From NCBI RefSeq assembly GCF_002258315.1, contig NZ_NOYD01000023.1, forward strand, positions 1 to 64,000: DNA of 64,000 nt, given 5' to 3'. The notes under the pieces were generated by a model that saw only the letters and a program-made list of their open reading frames with translations, had not been told where the DNA came from and did not search any database. Within the stretch, counting starts at the first letter, position 1, and each line of letters begins with the position of its first letter. The stretch is from Rhodococcus sp. 06-462-5. GTDB lineage: Bacteria; Actinomycetota; Actinomycetes; Mycobacteriales; Mycobacteriaceae. The position numbers were made by a program, and so were the translations under genes. Below are positions 42,951 through 51,480 of this stretch, piece by piece.

Positions 42951-43928
42951 CTACTTGACGACGACTGGGTTCACCGGAGCTCCGGTCCCTTCCACCACCT
43001 TCAGGGGAGCGGCGGTGTAGAAGAATGTGTATTGACCGTCCGCGGCGCAATCGGCGGCCAGCGCGTCGAGGGCGATGATTTCGGCGAAGGTGACGCCGAG
43101 GTTGCGCATCAATGCGTTGTGCAGCGGGAGCCACACTCCGGACACTGGGTCGGTCGTGACCTCGTTGGCGAGGGTGTCGGTCACCAGATTGGGGATTTCC
43201 ATCTCGTTGAACCACGCGACGAGTTCGGGAGAATAGGTGAGTCCGGGTTCGTTGAAATTCGCGTAGAACTCCTCTCGTGGTGTCTCGTAGAAGTATTCGA
43301 GCCAGCCGGTGTGGATCAGCAGAATATCGCGCTTACGAATGTCGACGCCTTGACTTGCGGCGGCAGCCAACAGGTCTTTGTGATCGAAGGTTTCCCCCTT
43401 GGCGAGAGACTTCTTGCCGCGGTGACGCGCGATGTCGATCAGTATCCCTCGACCGACGATGCCCTTCTCCGCGATCGGAAGAATGCTCGCCTTCTTCATG
43501 CCACCGGTTGTCGTTTCGGCTGCGTAGCCGTTGTAGATCTGGTCCCCGCACCACAGGTGGCCGAGCGCGTCGTACTGGCTCGAACCCTGCAGGTACATGG
43601 TGATCTTGTCGTCGGCGAACTGCGCGCCTCCGTCTGCTTCGGGTCCCTCACCGGCCAAGTAGACGCCACGGTCCATCACGTTCTCGCGTTCGGCGGGCCC
43701 GCGTGCACCGGGAAAGGCCGGGTCGCCCTTGGGGTTTCCGATCTGCACTTGCAAAGTGAACGACTTCCCCGAGGTGATCTCGGCTGCGCCGGCCAAGGCT
43801 TCGGCGGGCCCCAGATAGTTGAGCGCCCCCACTTCGTCGTCGTGACCCCACCTGCCCCAATTCTGGGGCTGGTCCTTCAATAGTTCGACCGTCGTGGGGA
43901 TCGACGTTCTCGTAGTCGTGTCGGTCAT
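42951..43928 (-). CDS. Cyclase-family metal-dependent hydrolase (kynurenine formamidase-like fold)
   Basis: A 325-residue protein of the cyclase family (PF04199). NWGRWGHDDEVGALNYLGP at the start is typical of the longer bacterial members. The metal segment SSQYDALGHLWCGDQ replaces the HxGTHxDxPxH signature of kynurenine formamidase: D and the last H are kept, and the first histidine is a serine. DILLIHTGWLEYF lies further on. The family hydrolyses amides or lactones. It follows the SDR gene by 44 bp and precedes the LacI gene by 16 bp. Confidence 0.87.
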   Translation of the reverse strand: MTDTTTRTSIPTTVELLKDQPQNWGRWGHDDEVGALNYLGPAEALAGAAEITSGKSFTLQVQIGNPKGDPAFPGARGPAERENVMDRGVYLAGEGPEADGGAQFADDKITMYLQGSSQYDALGHLWCGDQIYNGYAAETTTGGMKKASILPIAEKGIVGRGILIDIARHRGKKSLAKGETFDHKDLLAAAASQGVDIRKRDILLIHTGWLEYFYETPREEFYANFNEPGLTYSPELVAWFNEMEIPNLVTDTLANEVTTDPVSGVWLPLHNALMRNLGVTFAEIIALDALAADCAADGQYTFFYTAAPLKVVEGTGAPVNPVVVK

Positions 43929-43972
43929 GAGAAACTCCTAGGTTCTGTGATCGTGAATCCAACGAGACATGT

Positions 43973-44776
43973 TCAGCGAGCGAGCCATCCGCCGTCGACC
44001 GAGATGGTTGTGCCGGTTACGTAGCGCGATGCGTCGGATGCCAGGAAGATCGCGGCACCGGCAAGGTCTTCTGGAGTTCCCCACCGTGCCATGGGGATTC
44101 GCTTCAGCATGAATGCGGCGCGCTCGGCGTCATTTCGGTGTGCCGTGGTGAGGTCGGTCGACATGTAACCCGGCGCGATGGTGTTCACCCGGATGCCGTG
44201 TGGGGCCCACTCGTTGGCCAGTGCTCTGGTGACTCCGAGAATGCCGTGTTTGGACGCAGCATAGGAAGGCACCTCGACTCCGCCTTGAAAGGAGTTCACC
44301 GACGCCATGTTGATGATGCTGCCGGCGGAGTCTTTTGCGCGAAGGTACTGGGCAAAGGCTTGGGACAAGAGGAACGGTGCCGTCAGATTGACGGCCAGCA
44401 CGGTGTTCCAGTCCTCGACACTGGTGTTCAGCGCCGGGCCTCGTCTGATGACGCCGGCGTTGTTGACGAGGACGGTTGCGGGGTTGGAGGTTGCATCTTC
44501 TGCCCATCGCACGAGGTCGTTCGCGGAATCAGCGGACAGCCCACCGAGATCGGCCGTCCTCGACACACACTTTCCACCGGCTTCCGAAATGTCACTTTCG
44601 AGCTCGCTCATGTCGATGACGTCGAGCGCAGCGATCTGTGCACCTGCGTCTGCCAACGCTGTCGCGATCGCTCTTCCCAGACCGCGAGCCGCACCGGTGA
44701 CGAGGGCGGTGTACCCGGTGAGATCGAACAGGTCGGCGAATCCGCGCGATGAGCGCACGGGTTCCTCGGCGACCAC
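43973..44776 (-). CDS. SDR-family dehydrogenase (gluconate/2-deoxygluconate dehydrogenase-like)
   Basis: A 267-residue SDR with the loop TGAARGLGRAIA, NNAGVI, catalytic serine in NMASVNSF and the pair YAASK. The C-terminus VTGTTISVDGGW is standard. The overall layout resembles KduD-type sugar acid dehydrogenases. LDVIDMSE suggests NAD(H). The start is a GTG one base after the stop of the alpha/beta hydrolase gene, so translation is probably coupled. It would oxidise a hydroxyl group in the regulon 2 pathway. Confidence 0.9.
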   Translation of the reverse strand: MVAEEPVRSSRGFADLFDLTGYTALVTGAARGLGRAIATALADAGAQIAALDVIDMSELESDISEAGGKCVSRTADLGGLSADSANDLVRWAEDATSNPATVLVNNAGVIRRGPALNTSVEDWNTVLAVNLTAPFLLSQAFAQYLRAKDSAGSIINMASVNSFQGGVEVPSYAASKHGILGVTRALANEWAPHGIRVNTIAPGYMSTDLTTAHRNDAERAAFMLKRIPMARWGTPEDLAGAAIFLASDASRYVTGTTISVDGGWLAR

Positions 44777-44777
44777 G

Positions 44778-45983
44778 TCAGCTGACTCGGTCCGCGAAAG
44801 TGCGCACGGCGTCGTTGAATTCCACCGGATTTTCGATCATCGGGTAGTGGCCGGTTCCGGCCAGCACGGCGATTTCGCTTCCGGGGATTCTCGACTGGGT
44901 GGCTTCGACCATGTCCTGATGCACCAGCCAGTCCGCGTCGCCGCGGAGCAGCAGCACCGGACTCTCGATCGCGCCTACCGTGTCACGTCGATCGAACCCC
45001 GCGTATCCGGTGAGGTCGGCGCGGATGACTTCCGGACACACTCGGCGAAGCTGCCAAACGACCTCACGCGCACGCGCCGGGGGAGTACGGTCACCCGTCA
45101 TGGAACGTGCCCAACATTCGAGAATCTGAGGGCTGTTCAACGTGAGCATGGCAAGGAAATCCTGGCTGACTGTCGGCGTGTAGTCCGAGCCCTCGCAGGA
45201 GATGACACCGGCATAGAAGTTCGGGCGCCGGGCCGCAAGATCGAGGACCATGTTGCCGCCCATGGAGCACCCGACGATGATAGGCCTCTCCAATCCCAGT
45301 GCCGCCATGAACTTTTCGTTGAACTCCGCATGCTGGGCCAACGAGGTGAACGCCCCGCCCTCTGGTTCGAGCGTCTTGCCGTGACCGGGGGCGTCGACCG
45401 AAATGACGCGGTAGTGGTCGGACAGACCCGTGGTGACCCAGCGATACATCATGGTGTCCTGGCCCGCAGCGTGAATGCAGACGATCGGTTGGCCCGAACC
45501 TGCTTCCTCGTAGTAGGTGCGCAGTCCGTCGACGTTCACGTAGCGACCGACTGGCACTCGATCGGTGACGACCGGGTCGGGCGAGAACGAGGAGTCCTCG
45601 CGCAGAATCGGGTCGACCTGCTGCATGCACTCGAGCAGGCGCCACATGGGCTGTACGTTCCGCATCGCTGCGACATAGTCTCCGGAGACTGTGATTTCGC
45701 CAAGGCCAGGTGAGGTGCCCTCGAACCAGTCGGTCTTCCCCTCGATCACGCGCTGCCACTCGTGTTCGGGTGCATCCAGGACAACGTCGCTTCCGCTCAG
45801 CGGAATCCCCTCGACTACCGACACTGCCCGGCCGTTCCTGGTGTCGATGGTCCACGCATGCTCGGGGCTTCGGAACGAGATGGTGGCAGAGAAGTGCTGC
45901 GAGGAGGTCACCCATTCGAGATCTTCGTTGATCGTCTGCAGGAACCGGTCCCACCACTGTTGATCCGAGAATTGTTTCGACAT
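44778..45983 (-). CDS. Two-domain protein: SCP2-like N-terminus fused to alpha/beta hydrolase
   Basis: A 401-residue protein. Residues about 10-120 (FSATISFRSPEHAWTIDT, LDAPEHEWQRVIEGKTDW, MRNVQPMWRLLECM) resemble a sterol-carrier-protein-2-like lipid-binding domain. From about 145 an alpha/beta hydrolase follows, with nucleophile Ser240 in VGCSMGG, a late aspartate in RGDADW and histidine in GTGHYP. The first domain could hold a hydrophobic acyl substrate. AGAGGAG precedes the ATG at 45983. It is the first gene of the operon hydrolase-SDR-cyclase-lacI, with operator site 5 just upstream. Confidence 0.88.
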   Translation of the reverse strand: MSKQFSDQQWWDRFLQTINEDLEWVTSSQHFSATISFRSPEHAWTIDTRNGRAVSVVEGIPLSGSDVVLDAPEHEWQRVIEGKTDWFEGTSPGLGEITVSGDYVAAMRNVQPMWRLLECMQQVDPILREDSSFSPDPVVTDRVPVGRYVNVDGLRTYYEEAGSGQPIVCIHAAGQDTMMYRWVTTGLSDHYRVISVDAPGHGKTLEPEGGAFTSLAQHAEFNEKFMAALGLERPIIVGCSMGGNMVLDLAARRPNFYAGVISCEGSDYTPTVSQDFLAMLTLNSPQILECWARSMTGDRTPPARAREVVWQLRRVCPEVIRADLTGYAGFDRRDTVGAIESPVLLLRGDADWLVHQDMVEATQSRIPGSEIAVLAGTGHYPMIENPVEFNDAVRTFADRVS

Positions 45984-46005
45984 CAGCGTCTCCTCTAGTG
46001 ATTGC

Positions 46006-46018
46006 TTAAACGGTTTAG
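46006..46018 (-). promoter_or_regulatory. Candidate LacI-family operator (regulon 2, site 5)
   Basis: TTAAACGGTTTAG, 23 bp before the hydrolase start. It has a central CG and near-perfect dyad symmetry (CTAAACCGTTTAA on the other strand). Confidence 0.7.
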
Positions 46019-46093
46019 TGACCGTACATCGGAGTGACCCGTGACACAAGAGTGGTGGCTTTTTCTCTGCCCGCGACGTCTACCGTGGAATGC

Positions 46094-46417
46094 ATGCGCA
46101 TCGACGACCTCGATCCCGAACTGCACGCTGTGGTGTCCGACGTTCCGGTCGTGGACTTTCGCGACATCACGGCTGCTCGGGCTGCGGCGACGAGTGGTCC
46201 GGTCCGTTTGTCCGCGGATGTTGTTGTCACGGACTCGGTTGCCGAGGCCGACGGGCACTCTGTCGGTGTTCGTATCACCGGTCCCAGCCGGGTCTCGGAT
46301 CGTCCGATGCCGATTGTTGTCGAAATGCACGGCGGCGGTTTCGCATTGGGTTCGGCGGCCTCGAATTGCTCGTGTCCGCTCCCGAGCGCGCCTAGTCGCT
46401 GCACCGGGAACCGTTAG
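46094..46417 (+). pseudogene. Truncated HSL-family alpha/beta hydrolase (esterase/lipase)
   Basis: About 107 codons of the N-terminal part of an esterase of the hormone-sensitive-lipase type. The start MRIDDLDPELHAVVSD and the oxyanion motif MHGGGFALGSAA are intact. After that the sequence degenerates into a cysteine/serine/arginine run and stops at 46415. The nucleophile serine, aspartate and histidine regions are missing, so it cannot be an active esterase. Downstream frames contain only scrambled remnants. Confidence 0.72.
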
Positions 46418-46748
46418 GCCGCGGAGGAGGGGAAGGCTCGCGCTTGCGGCCCGGCCTTCGTCGCGCACCCGATGTAGTGACCGAGTATTTTCTAGAATTC
46501 GTTGGTGTTCTTCACCTTCAGGCCGATGACTAGTCGATGCCAACGACCGTGGACCGGATCGTCTCGCCGGACTGTTCGGCGGTGACCGATCCGTCGATGT
46601 CGACGTCCAACAAGTCGCACGACTGCGCCAACACGTGCGTCGAGATGCGTGACGTCGGCTACGAACCATCCAGTAGACGAGATCGGTAGATTACCGCTGT
46701 CGTACTCCCAATCAGGCGCTGCCGTGTTCGGATGTCTACCGTGCGTAG
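46418..46748. other. Decayed intergenic sequence between esterase remnant and FAH gene
   Basis: 331 bp with no intact gene. On the minus strand, 46532-46660 reads as a protein-like C-terminal end (HVLAQSCDLLDVDIDGSV) finishing at a stop near 46532, but no family was recognised and no start exists. The rest shows no recognisable feature. Loss of several genes here is likely. Confidence 0.4.
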
Positions 46749-47733
46749 TCAGGCACCGCCAGTGCTCAGTCGGCGCTCAGAGACCACTGCCCGGAAAGCA
46801 CCGATCGGGACGGCATCGGCGGTCGCGACGATCGTGCTGCGTTGTCCCCCCAGAATGTCGACGTCGAGCGCGACGACGTCTCCGGGTTGCAGGGGGGGGA
46901 ATGGCGGATCTACCGCGCCTTCCCCAGACCTCGGCCAGGCAACCTGAGCCGCACGTCCCAGAACCGAGAAGGTCTCCCGCCCGCACCTCCGTTCCCCGCG
47001 ATGCGTAGGCCAGCATCTGCGGGTAGGAGAAAGCCATGTTTGCCCAGTTGTCCTCGCCGACAACAACATCGTTGACCGATGCGCTCATCTTCAGATCGAA
47101 GGCGTTGCCGGCCCGGTGTGGCTCTAGTTCATCGGCCGTAACGAAGTACGGCCCCAGCGATGTAGCGCTGTCCTTTCCTTTCACCGGTCCGAGCCTGACC
47201 TGCATCTCGGCGAACTGCAGGTCACGGGCAGACCAGTCGTTCATGACCATGTACCCGGCGATGTGCGAGTCGGCATCCGCCACCAGGACGTCTCGACCTG
47301 ACCGCCCCACCACAGCCGCGATCTCCAACTCGAAGTCGAACAGCTCACACCCCGGTGGGACAGCTACGGGGTCGTAGGGCCCGATCACTGCGTAAGGATT
47401 GGTGAAGTAGAACGCTGGTGCCTTGTACCACTGCTCAGGCACCACGCTGTCCTCATCGACCAGGCGCGCGACGCCGGCAACGTGTTGCTCGAATGTCATA
47501 TAGTCCCGGACGGTGGGCGGCGCTGGGATCGGTGCAAGTAGGTCCGCCTCCGCTAGGTCGAGCGTGACAGAAGGGTGCGCCCGCGCGCGGTTTCCGGCCG
47601 CCCGCAGTTGTTTCGCGTGGTCGTCTCCGAGCAGGTCGACGATACGAATACCGTCGTCGAGTCCGAAAACGACACCGTCCTCGACTAGCCCGACACGGGG
47701 CCTGCCGGTATCGGAGAAGTTGACGAATCGCAT
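46749..47733 (-). pseudogene. Fumarylacetoacetate hydrolase family gene, frameshifted in a G8/C8 run
   Basis: Residues 1 to about 270 are a normal FAH-family protein: metal ligands in FDFELEIAAVVG, MVMNDWSARDLQ, and GSGTCGSGCLAEVWG. At the run of eight G on the plus strand (46892-46899) the frame leaves the family sequence and becomes arginine-rich. Removing one base restores PPLQPGDVVALDVDILGGQ and a normal end at 46749, giving about 327 residues. It is either a real one-base frameshift or a homopolymer sequencing error. The family hydrolyses C-C bonds of 2,4-diketo acids or acts on related acids. Third gene of the amidohydrolase-MBL-FAH operon. Confidence 0.82.
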
Positions 47734-47749
47734 TGTTTATCAGCTTCTT

Positions 47750-48697
47750 TCAGAGATGCGACGTCATGGGTCCGCCGTTGAACAAGACCGCGTCCTGAAA
47801 TGCGGCGATGATGTCCAGTTCGGTGCCCGAGATGTCGGCGTAGTGGCGATGAATATTCAGTACGAGCCTTTCGGCGTCCGGCATTTCGGCGTAGTCACCG
47901 AGTCCGGCCATGCGCGCTGCGTCCAGCGGAGACATGCCGAGGCGGTAGCCCTGCTGCCCTGCTTTCTGCACGTAGCGGTAGTAGCCCGCGATCTCATCGA
48001 GTACGTCGTCTATTCCGGAACGCTCGATGACCGGTCCGTGTCCGGGAACGATTATCTCGGCGTCGAACTCTCGCAGCCAGTCCAACGACCGCAGGGCCCC
48101 CGTCAGCGAACCCATGAACGCCAGGGGCGTAACGCCGTTGAAGACGAGATCGCCTGCGAACAAGACCCTTTCGGCGGGCAACCACGCGACCGCGTCGCCG
48201 GTTGTGTGCGCGGTGTATCCGGGATGGTGAAGTTCGACGATCCGGTCACCGAGATGCAGATTCATCGACTGATCGAACGATACCGACGGTAGACGTAGAC
48301 TCACGTCACCCCATTGCGGCACTGGCTGCCAGAATGGCGGGCAGCCGCAGATCACGGTGTCGGTTGCCAAGCCTGCACGCATCTGACGTTGACCGATGAT
48401 GACGGTCGACTCGGGAAGTTCGCTGTTGCCGTACGTATGGTCGCCGTGCTGATGGGTGTTGAGCGCGAACCTGATCGGAGTTTCGCCGCGTTGAGCTCGG
48501 CGTCTGGCTCGAAGGAACGCCTGAGTGCGTTCCGCAGTCGCGCAGGTATCGACTATGACATCACCATCGTCGCCCGCGATCACCCCGGCGTTGTTGATCC
48601 ACCAGCTGCCGTCAGGTTGCACCCACGCCCACACCCCTGGCCCTATCTCATCGAACGAAGGCATCGGCAAGGAGTCGGGCTGCGCCGCACCTATCAT
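47750..48697 (-). CDS. MBL-fold metallo-hydrolase
   Basis: A 315-residue metallo-beta-lactamase-fold protein with an intact metal motif THQHGDH (H82, H84, D86, H87). The later ligands are in HHPGYTAHTTGD and VPGHGP. Such proteins hydrolyse esters, lactones, thioesters or similar bonds. It overlaps the amidohydrolase gene by 4 bp (ATGA) and lies 16 bp before the FAH-family gene. The substrate is not evident. The two hydrolases next to an FAH suggest successive ring-opening or deacylation steps. Confidence 0.9.
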   Translation of the reverse strand: MIGAAQPDSLPMPSFDEIGPGVWAWVQPDGSWWINNAGVIAGDDGDVIVDTCATAERTQAFLRARRRAQRGETPIRFALNTHQHGDHTYGNSELPESTVIIGQRQMRAGLATDTVICGCPPFWQPVPQWGDVSLRLPSVSFDQSMNLHLGDRIVELHHPGYTAHTTGDAVAWLPAERVLFAGDLVFNGVTPLAFMGSLTGALRSLDWLREFDAEIIVPGHGPVIERSGIDDVLDEIAGYYRYVQKAGQQGYRLGMSPLDAARMAGLGDYAEMPDAERLVLNIHRHYADISGTELDIIAAFQDAVLFNGGPMTSHL

Positions 48698-50121
48698 CGT
48701 GTTTCCTTCAGATTTGCTCTCGCCATGGCCCCTACACCTTCGAACACTCCCTCGGGTGTTCCGGGGAGCACGGGTACTGCGCGGCGCACACGTTCGAGCA
48801 CCGACCGAGAGGACTCGGCGGCTCGTGCGGTCAGTGCAGGCAGATCGACGTCGATCATCACTCCGTTGCGCTTGACGACTTTGCCGTCCACGAGCACGGT
48901 TCGGACGTCTTCGGCCGATGTCTGGAAGACGAGGGTGCCAGCGGGATCGATGTGAGTGTGCTGCGTGATGGAGGGGCCGCCGACCAGAATGAGGTCTGCT
49001 CGCTTTCCGACGGTGATGCTTCCGATGCGGTCATGCATTCCCAGTGCTTTCGCGGCGTTTGCTGTCGTCCACTTCAATGCATCGTGCGCCGAGACGGACA
49101 CGGCCGCCGGGTCTTGGCGCGCGTTGTTCACCTTTTCGGTGTCCGACCACCGCTTGAATGCGATCGCCATACGGGTCTGCGCGAACATGTCCCCCGAATT
49201 GAGCGACATGATGTCGGCAGAGAGGGTCGGTTCGATTCCCCGGCGCTCGGCGGCTTCGAAGACCAATTTGCCCATTCCCATGTTCAGTTCGGTTTCCGGC
49301 GAGATGGAGACCTTCGCACCCCTGCTGGCAAGGATGTCCCATTCGTCTTCGGTGAGTGTGTTGCAGTGCACGTGCACCTGATTCTCATCTATCAGTCCTG
49401 CTGCGTCGAGCTCTTCTATGCCGGACGGCATCGACCAAACGCAGCCAGTGTGTGTCACGATCAGTGCATCGTGGGCCCGGGCCACGGCAACTTCGGCGGC
49501 GGTGTCCCGCAGCGGGCGCAGTCCGACCTCGGTGAGGGCGACTCCCAGGGTCAGTAGACCATTGGGGTCCGGGAAATGCTGTGCAGCAACGCGTTCGAAG
49601 TCTGCGATCCTGTCGTCGTGATCTCCGAAGAATTGCGGCGTCTGCGGACTCGAATCGAAGAATCCGTAGCCCAGGACTCCACGGATTCCGGAGTCGCGTA
49701 GTCCGGCGACGGCAGCATCACTGTGATCGGGCGAATTCATACAGTGAGAGAAATCCAGAATTGTCGTCACACCGGCGTTCAACGCCTCGACCGCTCCGAG
49801 GCAGTTGCCGACGTATACATCGTCCGCGGTGTAAGCTGGCGACACCAAGAGCCGAATTCCGTGGAAGTAATCGGCAAGGGTCCAGTCTGCGCACAGTGCC
49901 CGCATTTGGGTCTGCCATGTGTGGCGGTGTGTGTCGATCAGTCCGGGCGCGACGATGTGATTTCTGGCGTCGATCACTTCGGCATCCGGGTCAGACAAAT
50001 TCGGGCCGATCGCTGTTACGGTTCCATTCTCGATCAGAATATCGGTGTTGGGAAGATCGCCCTGCTCTGGATCCATCGTGACCAGATGGCCTCCGCGGAC
50101 GATTGTGCGCTGACGCGTCAT
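48694..50121 (-). CDS. Amidohydrolase of the TrzN/SsnA (ATZ/TRZ) type
   Basis: A 475-residue amidohydrolase-superfamily enzyme. The HxH pair is H65/H67 in DTHRHTW; HVHCNTLTEDEW and LSADIMSLNSGDMF carry later metal residues. IGSITVGKRADLILVGG near the end is typical of the cytosine deaminase/chlorohydrolase group. It deaminates or dehalogenates a heterocycle, or acts on a related C-N bond. The ATG at 50121 has AGAAGG 7 bp upstream and is preferred to the in-frame one at 50151. First gene of a three-gene operon. Confidence 0.9.
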   Translation of the reverse strand: MTRQRTIVRGGHLVTMDPEQGDLPNTDILIENGTVTAIGPNLSDPDAEVIDARNHIVAPGLIDTHRHTWQTQMRALCADWTLADYFHGIRLLVSPAYTADDVYVGNCLGAVEALNAGVTTILDFSHCMNSPDHSDAAVAGLRDSGIRGVLGYGFFDSSPQTPQFFGDHDDRIADFERVAAQHFPDPNGLLTLGVALTEVGLRPLRDTAAEVAVARAHDALIVTHTGCVWSMPSGIEELDAAGLIDENQVHVHCNTLTEDEWDILASRGAKVSISPETELNMGMGKLVFEAAERRGIEPTLSADIMSLNSGDMFAQTRMAIAFKRWSDTEKVNNARQDPAAVSVSAHDALKWTTANAAKALGMHDRIGSITVGKRADLILVGGPSITQHTHIDPAGTLVFQTSAEDVRTVLVDGKVVKRNGVMIDVDLPALTARAAESSRSVLERVRRAVPVLPGTPEGVFEGVGAMARANLKETR

Positions 50122-50212
50122 TTCATACCTTCTGTCTGTGATCGTAGTCACGACAGTTCAGCACGCAGACGCACCGACATCATCAGGCGAAAAAGTTGTG
50201 ATCAGCTTCCGG

Positions 50213-51112
50213 TCAGGTTGAGAGCAGGGCACCGGCAATTCTGCGGATCAGATCGGTCTCCGGGCGACGATCGTTTGACCGGACCGCTACAGCGATCGTG
50301 CAGTCCGGCCCTTCGAGGGGAACGAACGAGACCTGAGGGTGAGGGTAGTACGACGCGGCGGGTGCTGCGTGCAAGGCGATGCGCCCGGTCAACGCCACTG
50401 CAGAAGGAATTGCGGCCGGATAGCGGACACGATCGCCCCGGCGACCGTTCACCCAGGCCGGACCGGCCCACTCTTCCAGAAGTCCACCTGTGTCCAGATC
50501 GACAAATTCGCTCTCCGCAATGTCCGCCACTGATAACCACGTCGCACCGGCCATCTCAGATTGCTTCGGAACCACCGCGACCCGCGGCCCAGCGGTCACC
50601 GGAATCAAGTCGATGCCGTCGACGAGCCCTAGCTCCTGAACAAACCCCACGTCAACCGCACCGGAAAGCACTGCGTCGTACTGCTCCGACAAGGTCAAAT
50701 CAGCGAAACTTATCGCCAGGTCAGGAATCGCGGCCGATAAGCCGTCTTTGAAGTCCGCCCACAGCGTCGAGATTCCAAACCCGAGCACCCCGAACGTCAA
50801 GTGCTCCGCAGACGTGCCGATGGGGTGGCTGAGGATCAGCCTGTCGAAGGCGTCGACGACCTGCTGCGCACGGTCGAGAAACACGAGACCACGGGGAGTG
50901 AGTGACACCCGCCGACTGGTGCGATCGAACAGTCTGTAACCGAGATCGGACTCCAAACCCTGAATGATCCGTCCGAACGGTTGAGCAGCAATGTAATGGC
51001 GTTGCGCAGCCCGACCGAAATGCAGCTCCTCAGCTAGGGTCAGCGCAAATCGAACAGTCCGAATATTCACCCGATGTGCGACGTTCTCGGCTGCGCCTTC
51101 CATGGCCCCCAT
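50213..51112 (-). CDS. LysR-family transcriptional regulator
   Basis: A 299-residue LysR protein. The winged helix LAEELHFGRAAQRHYIAAQP is followed by LGYRLFDRTSRRVSLTPRG. The effector domain includes VGFVQELGLVDGIDLIPV and the C-terminal RRPETDLIRRIAGAL. An ATG at 51103 is an alternative start. It lies upstream of the amidohydrolase operon in the same orientation, 91 bp away, and probably controls it. The usual divergent LysR arrangement is absent. Confidence 0.88.
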   Translation of the reverse strand: MGAMEGAAENVAHRVNIRTVRFALTLAEELHFGRAAQRHYIAAQPFGRIIQGLESDLGYRLFDRTSRRVSLTPRGLVFLDRAQQVVDAFDRLILSHPIGTSAEHLTFGVLGFGISTLWADFKDGLSAAIPDLAISFADLTLSEQYDAVLSGAVDVGFVQELGLVDGIDLIPVTAGPRVAVVPKQSEMAGATWLSVADIAESEFVDLDTGGLLEEWAGPAWVNGRRGDRVRYPAAIPSAVALTGRIALHAAPAASYYPHPQVSFVPLEGPDCTIAVAVRSNDRRPETDLIRRIAGALLST

Positions 51113-51480
51113 TATGGGCCGAGTCGGTCCTCAAACACGGCGGAAATGCACAAGCTGACGTCTCGTTTCGAGGCGCAATCTGCCGATCGCCAGCTCGGGC
51201 ATGTATTACGCAGGAGTGGCCCGCCGGCTTGGCTGCCCTTTTCGTCGAGGAGACCGCCCAGGGCATCGGAATCGTCGTACTGATCGCCCTGACACTACTG
51301 TTGGTTTCACCACGGTAGACGGTCTGCAGCTCGGCACGTTTGGACTCCATTGGTGTCCGCTACTTCGGTAGCGAAACCGCGTCGTTCCTGCGAAGCGCGT
51401 CAGTCCGAGACTGCGATCCGGTTACAAAGCCGATGAGCTCGTGTCCGACGACCTTGCTCTGGTTCGGTCTCCGTTAGTCG
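51113..51480. other. 368-bp gap between PAS-GGDEF and LysR genes
   Basis: No gene was recognised. A plus-strand frame ending at 51318 finishes with a hydrophobic stretch, GIGIVVLIALTLLLV, that might be a decayed membrane-segment remnant, but no start or family can be given. The LysR promoter must lie near 51115-51180. Confidence 0.35.

Noticed and set aside
46034-46093. Longer start for the esterase remnant
   Set aside because: Codons before 46094 do not resemble the family, and ATG 46094 gives the expected N-terminus.
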